A DNA stretch of 64,000 nt from contig NZ_CP147247.1 of NCBI RefSeq assembly GCF_002140975.2, positions 124,001 through 188,000 on the forward strand, read 5' to 3'. The notes below the pieces were generated by a model that saw only the letters and a list, made by a program, of their open reading frames with translations, had not been told where the DNA came from and did no database searches. This document shows, piece by piece, positions 27,996 to 36,466 of this stretch; position 1 is the first letter of the stretch; each line of letters starts with the position of its first letter. A program made the position numbers and the translations under genes. This DNA comes from Enterococcus sp. 9E7_DIV0242. Lineage in GTDB: Bacteria > Bacillota > Bacilli > Lactobacillales > Enterococcaceae.

Positions 27996-28157
27996 ATTTA
28001 TTGATTTTAGAAGGAAAATGATTGGCTCTTCTGGGTCTCAAGCAGGTGATTCGTACAGCTAATCATCTATTACCGAATTTATTATTATATGGAAAGCAGA
28101 TAGTAGCTGTTCTTTTTTGTATTGTTTGATAAAATAAGTAAGGAAGGCGGTGAGGAT

Positions 28158-28943
28158 ATGGTATTAGGTGAAAGCAAAGGCTTGGTTCTTTTTGCAAAGG
28201 ATTACAAGGAGAAGGACAAGCTGGTAAAAATATTTACAGAATCCTTCGGGAAGCAAATGTTTTTTATTAAGAATGCGCATCGTAAGAACAACCCCCTGAC
28301 ACCTGCGTTATTGCCGTTTACTCAAGCTGTTTATATCGGTGATTTTAGAACAGAAGGATTGTCTTTTATTAATGGTAGCAAGGAGGTTACGCCGTTCCTT
28401 GCTATCCAACAAGATATTTTTCTCAATGCGTATGCAACCTATATCCTTAATCTTGCTGACACGGCAATCGAGGATAGAGTCTACGATCCTGGTCTCTTTT
28501 CTTTCAGTTTACAAGCATTGGACTTGATCAACGAGGGGAAAGATCCAGAAGTAATAACGAATATTTATGAAATACAAATTTTACATAGATTTGGTATTGC
28601 GATTGACTGGCGCAGCTGTCGGGTATGTGGACAAACGCACGGACGTTTCGATTATTCTTCAAAGTATAGTGGGGTATTGTGCGAAGCACATTGGGAGATG
28701 GACCAGCATCGGTATCACGGAGACCCGAAAGCAATCCATTTTATTCGTCTATTTTCAGCTGTTTCATATGAAAAGCTAAATAAAATCGAGGTTAGTCCTG
28801 AAATTAAAGCAGAGATCAGACGAGTTATTGATGAGCTGTATGATGAATATGTCGGCATCCATTTGAAAAGTAAGAAGTTCATTGATCAGATGAAGACTTG
28901 GGAGAATACGTTGAAAGAAAAGAGGGAAGAGCGTGACGACTAA
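28158..28943 (+). CDS. recO: DNA repair protein RecO
   Basis: Protein of 261 residues. The N-terminal OB fold has GLVLFAKDYKEKDKLVKIFT. The central helical region carries a Cys-rich zinc site CRVCGQTHGRFDYSSKYSGV followed by LCEAH. RecO loads RecA on SSB-coated DNA with RecR. ATG 28158 has AAGGCGGTGAGG upstream; the upstream frame from 28122 adds nonconserved residues. Its last 11 bp overlap the ATPase gene. Confidence 0.95.
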   Translation: MVLGESKGLVLFAKDYKEKDKLVKIFTESFGKQMFFIKNAHRKNNPLTPALLPFTQAVYIGDFRTEGLSFINGSKEVTPFLAIQQDIFLNAYATYILNLADTAIEDRVYDPGLFSFSLQALDLINEGKDPEVITNIYEIQILHRFGIAIDWRSCRVCGQTHGRFDYSSKYSGVLCEAHWEMDQHRYHGDPKAIHFIRLFSAVSYEKLNKIEVSPEIKAEIRRVIDELYDEYVGIHLKSKKFIDQMKTWENTLKEKREERDD

Positions 28944-29646
28944 TGGCTATTTGAAAAGTGTACTCTATAGAACGCCGGATAACGATGATACCTTCCCTTT
29001 TACTTTGCCGATTCTCTCTGACCTTGAAAAGCTGGTTTTTGATCAGCCAGTTACTTTTCTTGTTGGTGAGAATGGAACAGGGAAATCAACTGTGATGGAA
29101 CTATTTGCTGGTTTGATGGGTATGAATAGAGAAGGTGGTTCACGTAATCAGATATTTTCTACCTATGAGGAATCGAGTACGCTTATTGATGCGTGTCGTC
29201 CGATTCGCTATCCTAATCACCCGAGAGATAATTATTTCTATCGAGCTGAAACCTTTTATAACTTGATGACGGACATGGAAGAAGTGGGCTCTCCAGCTTT
29301 CGATGAGAGCTTGCATCATTTTTCCAGAGGAGAATCTTTTTATGAGTTACTCTCTAATCGCTTTATGGGAAAGGGGCTATATCTGCTTGATGAGCCGGAA
29401 ACAGGCCTGTCCTTAAGTACCCAACTAAAGGTAATGGTTTTGCTGAAAGATTTGGTAGAAAATGATTCGCAGTTTATTATCGCGACCCATTCGCCAATTC
29501 TGCTCTTTTTTCCGGAAGCAAAAATCTATGAGTTTGCAGAAGGGCAAATTTGTGAAAAAACGCTTGAAGAGACAACTGTTTATCAGGAATGGGCGATGAT
29601 TTTTGAAAGAAAGAGCTATTTTTTTGAAAAACTCTTTTTAGAGTAA
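28933..29646 (+). CDS. AAA-family (ABC-type) ATPase of unknown role
   Basis: Protein of 237 residues starting with GTG 28933 inside the end of recO. Walker A GENGTGKSTVME, a signature-like HFSRGESFYELL, Walker B LYLLDEPETGLS and the switch His in IIATHSP are all present. There is no coiled-coil insert and no membrane segment, so it is neither an SMC protein nor an obvious transporter ATPase; it belongs to the COG3910-like predicted ATPases. Overlap with recO implies co-translation and hints at a DNA-related job, which is not proven. Confidence 0.85.
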   Translation: MTTNGYLKSVLYRTPDNDDTFPFTLPILSDLEKLVFDQPVTFLVGENGTGKSTVMELFAGLMGMNREGGSRNQIFSTYEESSTLIDACRPIRYPNHPRDNYFYRAETFYNLMTDMEEVGSPAFDESLHHFSRGESFYELLSNRFMGKGLYLLDEPETGLSLSTQLKVMVLLKDLVENDSQFIIATHSPILLFFPEAKIYEFAEGQICEKTLEETTVYQEWAMIFERKSYFFEKLFLE

Positions 29647-29654
29647 GAAACTAT

Positions 29655-29683
29655 TTGACAACTGATTTAGAACGCCTTATTAT
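29655..29683 (+). promoter_or_regulatory. Promoter of the glyQS T-box operon
   Basis: TTGACA (29655-29660), a 17-bp spacer and TATTAT (29678-29683); start expected near 29690. Confidence 0.8.
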
Positions 29684-29689
29684 TGAAGA

Positions 29690-29896
29690 TAACGAAATAC
29701 GTATGTTGATAAAGAGAAGTAGGAAGGTTTATGTGTAAGAAGCGATTCCGGGAAGGTGTGAGCCGGAAACCAAATCCTTTTGAACGGCACTTTTGAGTAC
29801 GCTGAATGAAGCTGCTGATCGCATCGATCAGAAGTAGGGTGGAACCGCGAATGAGTATTCGTCCCTATGTCTCTCTGGAGGCATAGGGACTTTTTA
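29690..29896 (+). promoter_or_regulatory. Glycine T-box riboswitch upstream of glyQS
   Basis: The T-box sequence AGGGTGGAACCGCGA (29836-29850) is intact. A probable GGC glycine specifier lies at 29786-29788 in the stem I region. The terminator GTCCCTATG/CATAGGGAC with TTTTT spans 29861-29895, and the T-box bases can pair instead as antiterminator. Uncharged tRNA-Gly should allow readthrough into glyQ. The specifier call rests on position and the downstream genes. Confidence 0.93.
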
Positions 29897-29949
29897 TTTT
29901 GTCTGCTTAGGTGAGAGAGAGAATCAACTTATACTAGGAGGAGAAAAAA

Positions 29950-30855
29950 ATGAAGCAGAAATTGACACTACAGGATATGATCCTGACCTTGCAAAAGTTT
30001 TGGTCATCGAATGGCTGTATGCTGATGCAGTCTTATGATACGGAAAAGGGTGCCGGAACAATGAGTCCTTATACATTTTTACGAGCAATTGGTCCTGAGC
30101 CATGGAATGCAGCGTACGTAGAACCATCTAGACGTCCGGCAGATGGACGGTATGGAGAGAATCCAAATCGGTTGTACCAGCATCATCAATTCCAGGTTGT
30201 GATGAAGCCGTCACCTGAAAATATTCAGGAGCTTTATTTGGAAAGCTTGAAATTATTGGGGATTGAGCCGTTAGAACATGACATCCGCTTTGTGGAAGAT
30301 AACTGGGAAAATCCTTCTATGGGGTGTGCCGGTCTTGGTTGGGAAGTTTGGTTGAACGGGATGGAAATCACTCAGTTCACCTATTTTCAACAGGTAGGTG
30401 GCTTACCGTGTAAACCGGTAACCGCAGAAATCACGTATGGTTTAGAACGTTTGGCTTCTTACATTCAAGAAGTGGAAAGTGTCTACGATCTTCAATGGAC
30501 AGAGGATGTGAAATACGGCGAAATTTTCAAGCAGCCTGAATACGAACATTCTAAATATTCTTTTGAGATTAGTGATCAAGAGATGTTGCTGGAGAATTTT
30601 GATAAATTTGAAAAGGAAGCAAAACGTTGTATCGACGAAAGTTTGGTCCATCCGGCGTATGACTATATTTTGAAATGCAGCCACACCTTTAACCTTTTAG
30701 ATGCTCGTGGTGCTGTTTCGGTGACAGAGCGTGCCGGTTACTTGGCACGAATCCGTAATATGGCGCGTGCTGTTGCGAAAATATTTGTTGCTGAAAGAGA
30801 AAAATTGGGCTATCCATTACTGAATAAAGAGCATGCTGAGAAGGGAGCTGAATAG
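29950..30855 (+). CDS. glyQ: Glycyl-tRNA synthetase alpha subunit
   Basis: Protein of 301 residues, the class II catalytic subunit of the heterotetrameric bacterial Gly[18 protein letters not shown] N-terminus, [20 protein letters not shown], and motif 2/3 regions around [16 protein letters not shown] and [16 protein letters not shown] match the family. AGGAGGAG precedes the ATG. It is controlled by the upstream T-box and lies 2 bp before glyS. Confidence 0.97.
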   Translation: MKQKLTLQDMILTLQKFWSSNGCMLMQSYDTEKGAGTMSPYTFLRAIGPEPWNAAYVEPSRRPADGRYGENPNRLYQHHQFQVVMKPSPENIQELYLESLKLLGIEPLEHDIRFVEDNWENPSMGCAGLGWEVWLNGMEITQFTYFQQVGGLPCKPVTAEITYGLERLASYIQEVESVYDLQWTEDVKYGEIFKQPEYEHSKYSFEISDQEMLLENFDKFEKEAKRCIDESLVHPAYDYILKCSHTFNLLDARGAVSVTERAGYLARIRNMARAVAKIFVAEREKLGYPLLNKEHAEKGAE

Positions 30856-30857
30856 AC

Positions 30858-32939
30858 ATGGCGAATAATTTATTATTGGAAATCGGGTTGGAAGAACTAC
30901 CAGCTCATGTGGTAACACCCAGTCGTTTGCAGCTAGAAGAAAAAGTCGTTAAATTTTTAGATGAGCATAACCTTGGCTATGAGTCTGTTCAGACATTCTC
31001 AACACCAAGACGTCTGGCCATTTATATTACGAATATTCCTGAAAAACAGGAAGATACACAGGAAGAAGTGAAGGGACCTGCAAAGAAAATTGCACAGGAT
31101 GATGCTGGGAACTGGTCTAAGGCCGCAGAGGGCTTTGTGCGTGGTCAAGGACTGACGACTGATGCAATCACATTCAGAGAGCTGAACGGTGTGGAGTACG
31201 TCTATGTAACGAAATATGTGCATGGAAAAGAATCGAAAGAGGTTCTTAAAGGACTAAAGGAAGTTATTTTAAGTCTGACCTTCCCGGTAACGATGCATTG
31301 GGCAGATTACGATTTTGAATATATTCGTCCGATTCATTGGATCGTTGCGTTATTGGATGATGAAGTGATTCCTTTTGAGATTTTAGATGTGAAAACAGGA
31401 AACTATTCTCGCGGCCATCGTTTCTTAGGTGATGATACAACAATTGCTCATGCAGACGAATACGAAGAAAAGCTTATGGAGCAGTTTGTGGTTGCTGATC
31501 CTGTGAAGCGTCAAGAAATGATTGTTGAGCAAGCAGAGGCTCTAGCTGAAAAAAATAGCTGGTCATTGGATTTGGATGCAAATCTGCTGGAAGAGGTCAA
31601 TAACCTTGTAGAATACCCGACTGTGTTTATCGGTAACTTTGATGAAAAATACCTGTCTGTTCCAGATGAAGTACTAGTTACTTCTATGAAGGAGCATCAG
31701 CGTTACTTTGATGTTCGAAATGAGCGTGGCATGCTGCTTCCGCATTTTATTGCTGTCAGAAATGGCGACAATGTCCATTTGGAAAATGTCATCAAAGGGA
31801 ACGAAAAGGTTTTGGTCGCTCGTTTGGAGGATGCAGAATTTTTCTTCAACGAAGATAAAAAATTATCGATCGATGCGTGTGTGAATAAGCTGAAAAATGT
31901 GACATTCCATGAAAAAATCGGTTCGATTTATGAAAAAATGCAACGTGTATCTGTGATTGCAAGCATTATCGGAAAACAAGTAGGTTTGACGAACGAAGAG
32001 CTCACTGATTTAAACCGTGCGGCGCAAATCTACAAATTTGATTTGGTAACAAACATGGTTGGGGAGTTCCCAGAATTGCAAGGAATCATGGGTGAAAAAT
32101 ACGCATTGCTGCAAGGTGAAACACCAGCTGTTGCGCAAGCTATCCGCGAACACTATATGCCGATTTCCAGTGAAGGCGAGCTGCCGGAATCAACGATCGG
32201 GTCTGTTTTAGCTATTGCTGATAAATTAGATAGCGTACTTACATTCTTTGCAGTTGGAATGATCCCGAGTGGATCGAATGATCCATATGCGCTGCGCCGT
32301 CAGACCTATGGCGTTATCCGAATCGTTGAAGGGAAAAACTGGCAGTTCCCATTAGTTGAGCTGCAAAAGGATATTGATGAACAAATCAATAGTGATATTG
32401 ATCGGTTTGGTATTCAGCTGACAAGCGGTCAGAATGAAGTCATCGATTTTGTGAAAGCCCGCTTACGTCAGCTACTATTAACGAAAAATATTCGTCATGA
32501 CATCATCGATGCAGTAATTTCTGCTGAACAAAGAGACATGATGAAGCTTTTCGCAGCTGCCATGATTCTGAGAGAGCATTTGACTGATGCGGATTTCCGT
32601 CCTTCAGTCGAAGCACTGACACGTGTATTGAATCTTGCGAAGAAGAGTCGTGATTTATTTGGAGAAGAGCTGACTGTGAAAGAGCAGTTGTTTGAAAATG
32701 ATTCTGAAAAAGCTTTGCACAAAGCAGTCAATGAAATAGAAGAGACTTTCAAAAACAACACAATGACCGAAAACTATCAAGCTCTTGTGGGATTGAAACC
32801 GTTGATTGAAGCGTATTTCGATCATACGATGGTGATGGTAGACGATGACCAAGTGAAAATGAACCGCTTGGCGGAGCTGAATCGTATCGCTCGCATGGTT
32901 CTATCCTTGGCAAGTTTAGATTTACTGAATGTGAAATAG
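30858..32939 (+). CDS. glyS: Glycyl-tRNA synthetase beta subunit
   Basis: Protein of 693 residues that binds and positions tRNA-Gly. N-terminal [15 protein letters not shown], the [14 protein letters not shown] and [20 protein letters not shown]-like region, and the C-terminal anticodon-binding part are in the expected order and length. It follows glyQ by 2 bp and is ended by a strong terminator. Confidence 0.97.
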   Translation: MANNLLLEIGLEELPAHVVTPSRLQLEEKVVKFLDEHNLGYESVQTFSTPRRLAIYITNIPEKQEDTQEEVKGPAKKIAQDDAGNWSKAAEGFVRGQGLTTDAITFRELNGVEYVYVTKYVHGKESKEVLKGLKEVILSLTFPVTMHWADYDFEYIRPIHWIVALLDDEVIPFEILDVKTGNYSRGHRFLGDDTTIAHADEYEEKLMEQFVVADPVKRQEMIVEQAEALAEKNSWSLDLDANLLEEVNNLVEYPTVFIGNFDEKYLSVPDEVLVTSMKEHQRYFDVRNERGMLLPHFIAVRNGDNVHLENVIKGNEKVLVARLEDAEFFFNEDKKLSIDACVNKLKNVTFHEKIGSIYEKMQRVSVIASIIGKQVGLTNEELTDLNRAAQIYKFDLVTNMVGEFPELQGIMGEKYALLQGETPAVAQAIREHYMPISSEGELPESTIGSVLAIADKLDSVLTFFAVGMIPSGSNDPYALRRQTYGVIRIVEGKNWQFPLVELQKDIDEQINSDIDRFGIQLTSGQNEVIDFVKARLRQLLLTKNIRHDIIDAVISAEQRDMMKLFAAAMILREHLTDADFRPSVEALTRVLNLAKKSRDLFGEELTVKEQLFENDSEKALHKAVNEIEETFKNNTMTENYQALVGLKPLIEAYFDHTMVMVDDDQVKMNRLAELNRIARMVLSLASLDLLNVK

Positions 32940-32945
32940 GGAGTG

Positions 32946-32989
32946 AAAAGAAGAAACCGTGTTCTTTTGGAGCAGGTTTCTTCTTTTTT
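32946..32989 (+). terminator. glyQS terminator
   Basis: AAAAGAAGAAACC and GGTTTCTTCTTTT form a 13-bp stem ending in a T-run. Confidence 0.9.
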
Positions 32990-33103
32990 GTTTAAAGCTG
33001 AGTTCAACAATATAACGGACACAGAATAAATGATCGATTCATATATTTTGATGTGAAGAGTTATGGTATGATAGTGAAAAAATGACTATCGGGGAACAAA
33101 ATT

Positions 33104-33574
33104 ATGAAGATAAGAAACTATCAAGCTACCACAGATTACGAAGCTGTACTTGCGTTGAGTGAGCGGCTGGCAGATTTTGAACAGCCTATAAGAATCAGCA
33201 AAAAAGAATTGAAAAGGAAGCAAAGAGAGTGGCTTGCAACTGATCTGAATTCGTCGCTACAGTCACCAAAGAGTCATCTTTTAGTGCTTGCAAATGACGA
33301 AGGAACGATTCACGGTTTTTTAGAGCTATTGGAAGAAACCGATTGGCTCACAGATCAAAAGCAAGGCTATTTGTCTAGAATCTGTTTGGCAAAGGAAGCA
33401 GAAGGAATGGGGAACGGCAAGAAATTGATGCTTCTTGCTGAGGAGTGGGCGCGAGAACAAGGCTATACAGGTCTTACATTAATGGTTATGGCTGCCAATA
33501 ATCATGCTCAATCTTTCTATCAATCACTGGGCTATGAAGTAGAAACAATGAAAATGCGTAAAGAATTGATGTAA
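33104..33574 (+). CDS. GNAT-family N-acetyltransferase
   Basis: Protein of 156 residues with the acetyl-CoA-binding motif A in LAKEAEGMGNGKKLMLLAEE and motif B around LMVMAANNHAQSFYQSLGYE. The acceptor is not predictable. GGGG at 33091-33094 lies upstream of ATG 33104. It is a single gene with a shared terminator. Confidence 0.88.
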   Translation: MKIRNYQATTDYEAVLALSERLADFEQPIRISKKELKRKQREWLATDLNSSLQSPKSHLLVLANDEGTIHGFLELLEETDWLTDQKQGYLSRICLAKEAEGMGNGKKLMLLAEEWAREQGYTGLTLMVMAANNHAQSFYQSLGYEVETMKMRKELM

Positions 33575-33576
33575 CT

Positions 33577-33618
33577 AAAAGGGACTGTGGCATTTTGGTA
33601 TGCCTCAGTCCCTTTAAA
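33577..33618. terminator. Shared terminator of the GNAT gene and yidC
   Basis: AAAAGGGACTGTGGCAT and ATGCCTCAGTCCCTTTT pair over most of their length. T-runs exist on both strands, and the flanking genes converge. Confidence 0.9.
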
Positions 33619-33666
33619 ACGGATAAACGGTGTTCCAGAAGCAACTTCTGTCACGACTTCTTTCGC

Positions 33667-34590
33667 TTATCTTTTATTTTGTTGTTTTCCAGCATTACGT
33701 CCACCTTTAGATGGTTGTTTGCTTAATGTGACATTTTTTTCCTCTGTAGGAGTAACATCTTTGATTGGCGTAATCACTTGTTTTGGTGGATTTTTTTTCA
33801 TTTCTTCCGCAACTTGTGCTTTGATTCTTGGCTTCAATAGGATATTCGTGATAAATGTTTGGATACAACTGAAAACCCCTCCGACAACCCAGTACAAGGC
33901 AACACCTGCCGGGGATTGGAATGACATGAACACAATCATCAATGGAGAAACGATCAGCATAGATTTCATTGTTTTCTTTTGTTCCTCAGGAATCCCGATT
34001 GTTGAGATATACCCTTGAATTAGGTAGGCAACCCCAGCAAGAATGACGAAAACGATACTTGGCTGACCAAGGTTGATGCCAAAAAAGTTCGCTTCACTGA
34101 TACCTTCAGTGTATCTTGCTGCAAAGAACAATGCTGAGAAGATTGGCATTTGAATCAGTAATGGTAAACAACCGATACCGCCCATCATGCTCACGTTGTT
34201 TTCTTTGTAAACGCGTTGTACTTCCATTTGTGCTGCAGCTTGTTCTTCTCTTGTTGTTGCTTGTTTCAGTTTTTCTTGGGCCGCATCAATTTGCGGTTTA
34301 ATGGCTTGCATTTTTTCGGTTTGGATCATGCTCTTACGTGATTGATTCAAGCCAATCGGCAAAATAATCAGACGTACAACAATTGTAATGACCACGATTG
34401 CCCAACCATAGTTCCAGTTGAAGTTCTCTACCAGATATGTAATCATGTTGCTCATAGGCTGAACTAAGTAATTATAGACAAACCCTTCACCAGTTGGCAG
34501 TCCGTCACTACCGGTTTTCACACATCCTGATAGAAATAACATCAATGTAATAAGTCCTGAACCAAGTAGCCATTTATTAAATTTCTTCAT
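33667..34590 (-). CDS. yidC: Membrane protein insertase YidC/OxaA (lipoprotein form)
   Basis: Protein of 307 residues with a lipoprotein signal (LMLFLSGC, lipidated Cys23) and the 60KD_IMP core with about five membrane segments: NYGWAIVVITIVVRLIILPI, MGGIGCLPLLIQMPIFSALFF, QPSIVFVILAGVAYLIQGYI and SPAGVALYWVVGGVFSCIQ. The charged groove Arg lies in the first segment (VVRLIILP). The C-terminal tail is long and basic, as in enterococcal paralogues. It inserts membrane proteins alone or with SecYEG. It has its own promoter at 34627-34655. Confidence 0.95.
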   Translation of the reverse strand: MKKFNKWLLGSGLITLMLFLSGCVKTGSDGLPTGEGFVYNYLVQPMSNMITYLVENFNWNYGWAIVVITIVVRLIILPIGLNQSRKSMIQTEKMQAIKPQIDAAQEKLKQATTREEQAAAQMEVQRVYKENNVSMMGGIGCLPLLIQMPIFSALFFAARYTEGISEANFFGINLGQPSIVFVILAGVAYLIQGYISTIGIPEEQKKTMKSMLIVSPLMIVFMSFQSPAGVALYWVVGGVFSCIQTFITNILLKPRIKAQVAEEMKKNPPKQVITPIKDVTPTEEKNVTLSKQPSKGGRNAGKQQNKR

Positions 34591-34626
34591 AAACTTCTTC
34601 CCTTTTCTAAAATTTGCACAAATTTA

Positions 34627-34655
34627 ACTATACTTCAAATTCATTGTTTTTTCAA
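34627..34655 (-). promoter_or_regulatory. yidC promoter
   Basis: On the minus strand: TTGAAA (34655-34650), 17 bp, TATAGT (34632-34627). Confidence 0.7.
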
Positions 34656-34838
34656 TAATAATTCAGAAAACTACAGGAATCTTATGGAATATAGGATGAT
34701 TCTTGTTAAGAACCATCTTTCTCTTAGTCAAAGCTTTTTTTGGCAATGAAAAAACAGAGACTAAGGCAAGAGCTGCTTTAATCTCGTAGCTGTTTTTTTA
34801 GAAAAATAATGGTCCATTGTTTTTTTCATAAATACCAC

Positions 34839-35114
34839 TCAATTGGTTACCTTGAATGTTAAATAGTCTTCGATCAATGGGTCATCTTGGATATCAATGT
34901 AGGTAACTCGACCAGATGGTGTAGGCGAATCCTTGATTTTTTTGATGAAAAGATCCATCTGATCTAACTGTCCCACAGCTTCGATCGACACAGAACCATC
35001 GTCTTCATTTCTGACTGTACCGGTGATGCCGATTTGGTCAGCAACCATCTTTGTCATATAGCGAAAGCCGACACCTTGAACACGGCCTTGTACGTTCATT
35101 CTAACTTTTCTCAT
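34839..35114 (-). CDS. acyP: Acylphosphatase
   Basis: Protein of 91 residues, the normal size, with the catalytic signature GRVQGVGFRYMTKMVAD (Arg in GFR) and the second motif GTVRNEDDGSVSIEAVG (catalytic Asn). It hydrolyses acyl phosphates such as acetyl or carbamoyl phosphate. Start MRKVRMN has GGAGGG 7 nt upstream; the ATG two codons earlier is too close to that site. It diverges from the RNA methyltransferase gene. Confidence 0.93.
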   Translation of the reverse strand: MRKVRMNVQGRVQGVGFRYMTKMVADQIGITGTVRNEDDGSVSIEAVGQLDQMDLFIKKIKDSPTPSGRVTYIDIQDDPLIEDYLTFKVTN

Positions 35115-35230
35115 GTTCATCCCTCCGTGATTTATGTATATAATCAATGATAGCGTTTTTTTGTCCTTCCTTCAAGTTTTGTCTCATGCTCTTAATTGAA
35201 GCATGGTATAATAACAAACGAGGTGAGCGC

Positions 35231-36007
35231 ATGAAAGAAATCACATCCAGTAAAAATGAATGGATCAAAAATATTAAGAAGTTACATCGAAAAAAACATA
35301 GAGAAGATATGCAGCAATATTTGATCGAAGGGTTTCATTTAGTCGAAGAAGCAATAAACTATGAGGCATCGGTCGATACAATTCTCCTAACGGCACGCGG
35401 GAAAAAAGAATGGTCAGAATGGCTTGAACAACAGGACGACGAGAAGATCGTATTAGTCAGTGATGAGGTCATGAAAAGCTTGTCCGACTTACCGACACCA
35501 CAAGGGATAGTGGCAGTAGTGGATATGCCATCTAGTGAGGAAGAGGTTTTAGCTGATTTGACCGGTTCTTGGTTGGCCTTGGATCAGGTACAGGATCCGG
35601 GAAATGTCGGAACGATGGTTCGAACAGCGGATGCTGCTGGTTTTTCCGGTGTGATAATCGGTGATGGGGCGGCAGATGTTTACAGTACGAAAGTCTTGCG
35701 TGCAATGCAGGGCAGCCATTTTCATTTACCTATTATTCGTGGTGAGTTGCTGCCGTTGATTGAACGCTTCAAGAGAGAGGGATGTGCCGTCTATGGAACA
35801 GAGCTGAACGAGGAAGCTGTTCAATACACAGACATAGAGCCAATGTCCGACTTTTTGCTGATTATGGGAAATGAAGGCAGTGGAGTCGATTCGGAAATAT
35901 TGAAGCAGACAACGAAAAACCTATATATCCCGATTAAAGGAAAAGCAGAATCTTTGAATGTTGCAATAGCAGCTGGCATCTTGATGTACTCGCTTAGCAT
36001 AAAGTAG
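35231..36007 (+). CDS. TrmH/SpoU-family RNA 2'-O-methyltransferase
   Basis: Protein of 258 residues. The N-terminal L30e-like substrate-binding domain (about 1-100) is followed by a SPOUT knot with motif 1 ALDQVQDPGNVGTMVRTADAAG-like sequence (cited in part), motif 2 IMGNEGSGV and motif 3 IPIKGKAESLNVAIAAG. It uses S-adenosylmethionine and probably acts on 23S rRNA, as related proteins next to acyP and pheS in Firmicutes do; the target is not proven. ATG 35231 follows GAGGTGAG. A TATAAT -10 lies near 35209. Confidence 0.9.
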   Translation: MKEITSSKNEWIKNIKKLHRKKHREDMQQYLIEGFHLVEEAINYEASVDTILLTARGKKEWSEWLEQQDDEKIVLVSDEVMKSLSDLPTPQGIVAVVDMPSSEEEVLADLTGSWLALDQVQDPGNVGTMVRTADAAGFSGVIIGDGAADVYSTKVLRAMQGSHFHLPIIRGELLPLIERFKREGCAVYGTELNEEAVQYTDIEPMSDFLLIMGNEGSGVDSEILKQTTKNLYIPIKGKAESLNVAIAAGILMYSLSIK

Positions 36008-36022
36008 TTCATTAATTGAGTT

Positions 36023-36130
36023 TGGGACAGAAGCGTTAAGCTTCAAGCAATAAGCTGGAATTCACGAAAATTGCTTCACAAATTTTTGCTGAATTTCAGC
36101 TTATTGTCGAAGAAGTTGCTTCTGTTCCAC
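36023..36130. repeat. Long imperfect inverted repeat
   Basis: GGGACAGAAGC near 36024 pairs with GCTTCTGTTCC near 36118-36128, and CAATAAGCTGGAATTCA pairs with TGAATTTCAGCTTATTG with one mismatch, around a ~25-nt centre. It resembles a folded mobile repeat more than a simple terminator. Confidence 0.7.
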
Positions 36131-36316
36131 CGTTTATTCGGGTTTAGATACAGAACAAGCGTAGGACTTGAGTTATGTCCCACGCTCTTGCTCATTATTC
36201 ATGGAGATACTATATATCGACACAGCTTGCTACTGTAGTTACTTCTGTCTCGCGGTTTACTCGACTCTAGAAGCAGAAAGAGTGTAGGATGTGATTTCTG
36301 TCTCACACCTATTTTT
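36112..36316. repeat. Diverged tandem pair of an ~82-bp intergenic unit
   Basis: The unit at 36112-36193 and the unit at 36235-36316 align throughout (period 123 bp): GAAGTTGCTTCTGT/GTAGTTACTTCTGT, CCGTTTATTCG/CGGTTTACTCG, then a terminal hairpin GCGTAGGAC...GTCCCACGC / GTGTAGGA...TCTCACAC. The second ends in a run of nine T and could terminate the methyltransferase transcript. The hairpin arm GTCCCACGCTCTT also occurs after pgcA at 14599-14611. Confidence 0.75.
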
Positions 36317-36344
36317 TTTTGAGTAAAATCAAATGAGTTAACTA

Positions 36345-36373
36345 TTGTTAAATATTCTTTATTATGCTACTAT
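36345..36373 (+). promoter_or_regulatory. Promoter of the MFS transporter gene
   Basis: TTGTTA, a 17-bp spacer and TACTAT (36368-36373); start near 36380, giving a leader of about 87 nt. Confidence 0.55.
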
Positions 36374-36415
36374 CACGGTAGCAATTAGGACGAATTCTCC
36401 GAAAAACCCATTTGG

Positions 36416-36447
36416 GCATATAAATTGTTAGAACAACAAATTTATGC
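36416..36447. promoter_or_regulatory. Inverted repeat in the MFS gene leader
   Basis: GCATATAAATTGTT and AACAAATTTATGC form a near-perfect dyad 19 bp before the start codon. It could be an operator or an RNA hairpin next to the ribosome binding site. Confidence 0.5.
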
Positions 36448-36466
36448 GTAAAGGGAGAGAATAAGT

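Larger units (their letters stand above)
36008..36466. other. Repeat-rich spacer before the MFS gene
   Basis: This is 459 bp without a gene. It contains a ~108-bp imperfect hairpin (36023-36130), two diverged copies of an ~82-bp unit (36112-36193 and 36235-36316), a promoter (36345-36373) and an operator-like hairpin (36416-36447), all described separately. Confidence 0.8.

Noticed and set aside
33587..34018. 143-codon plus-strand frame opposite yidC
   Set aside because: It is antisense to a well-supported yidC, starts within the shared terminator, has no ribosome binding site and no recognisable domain.
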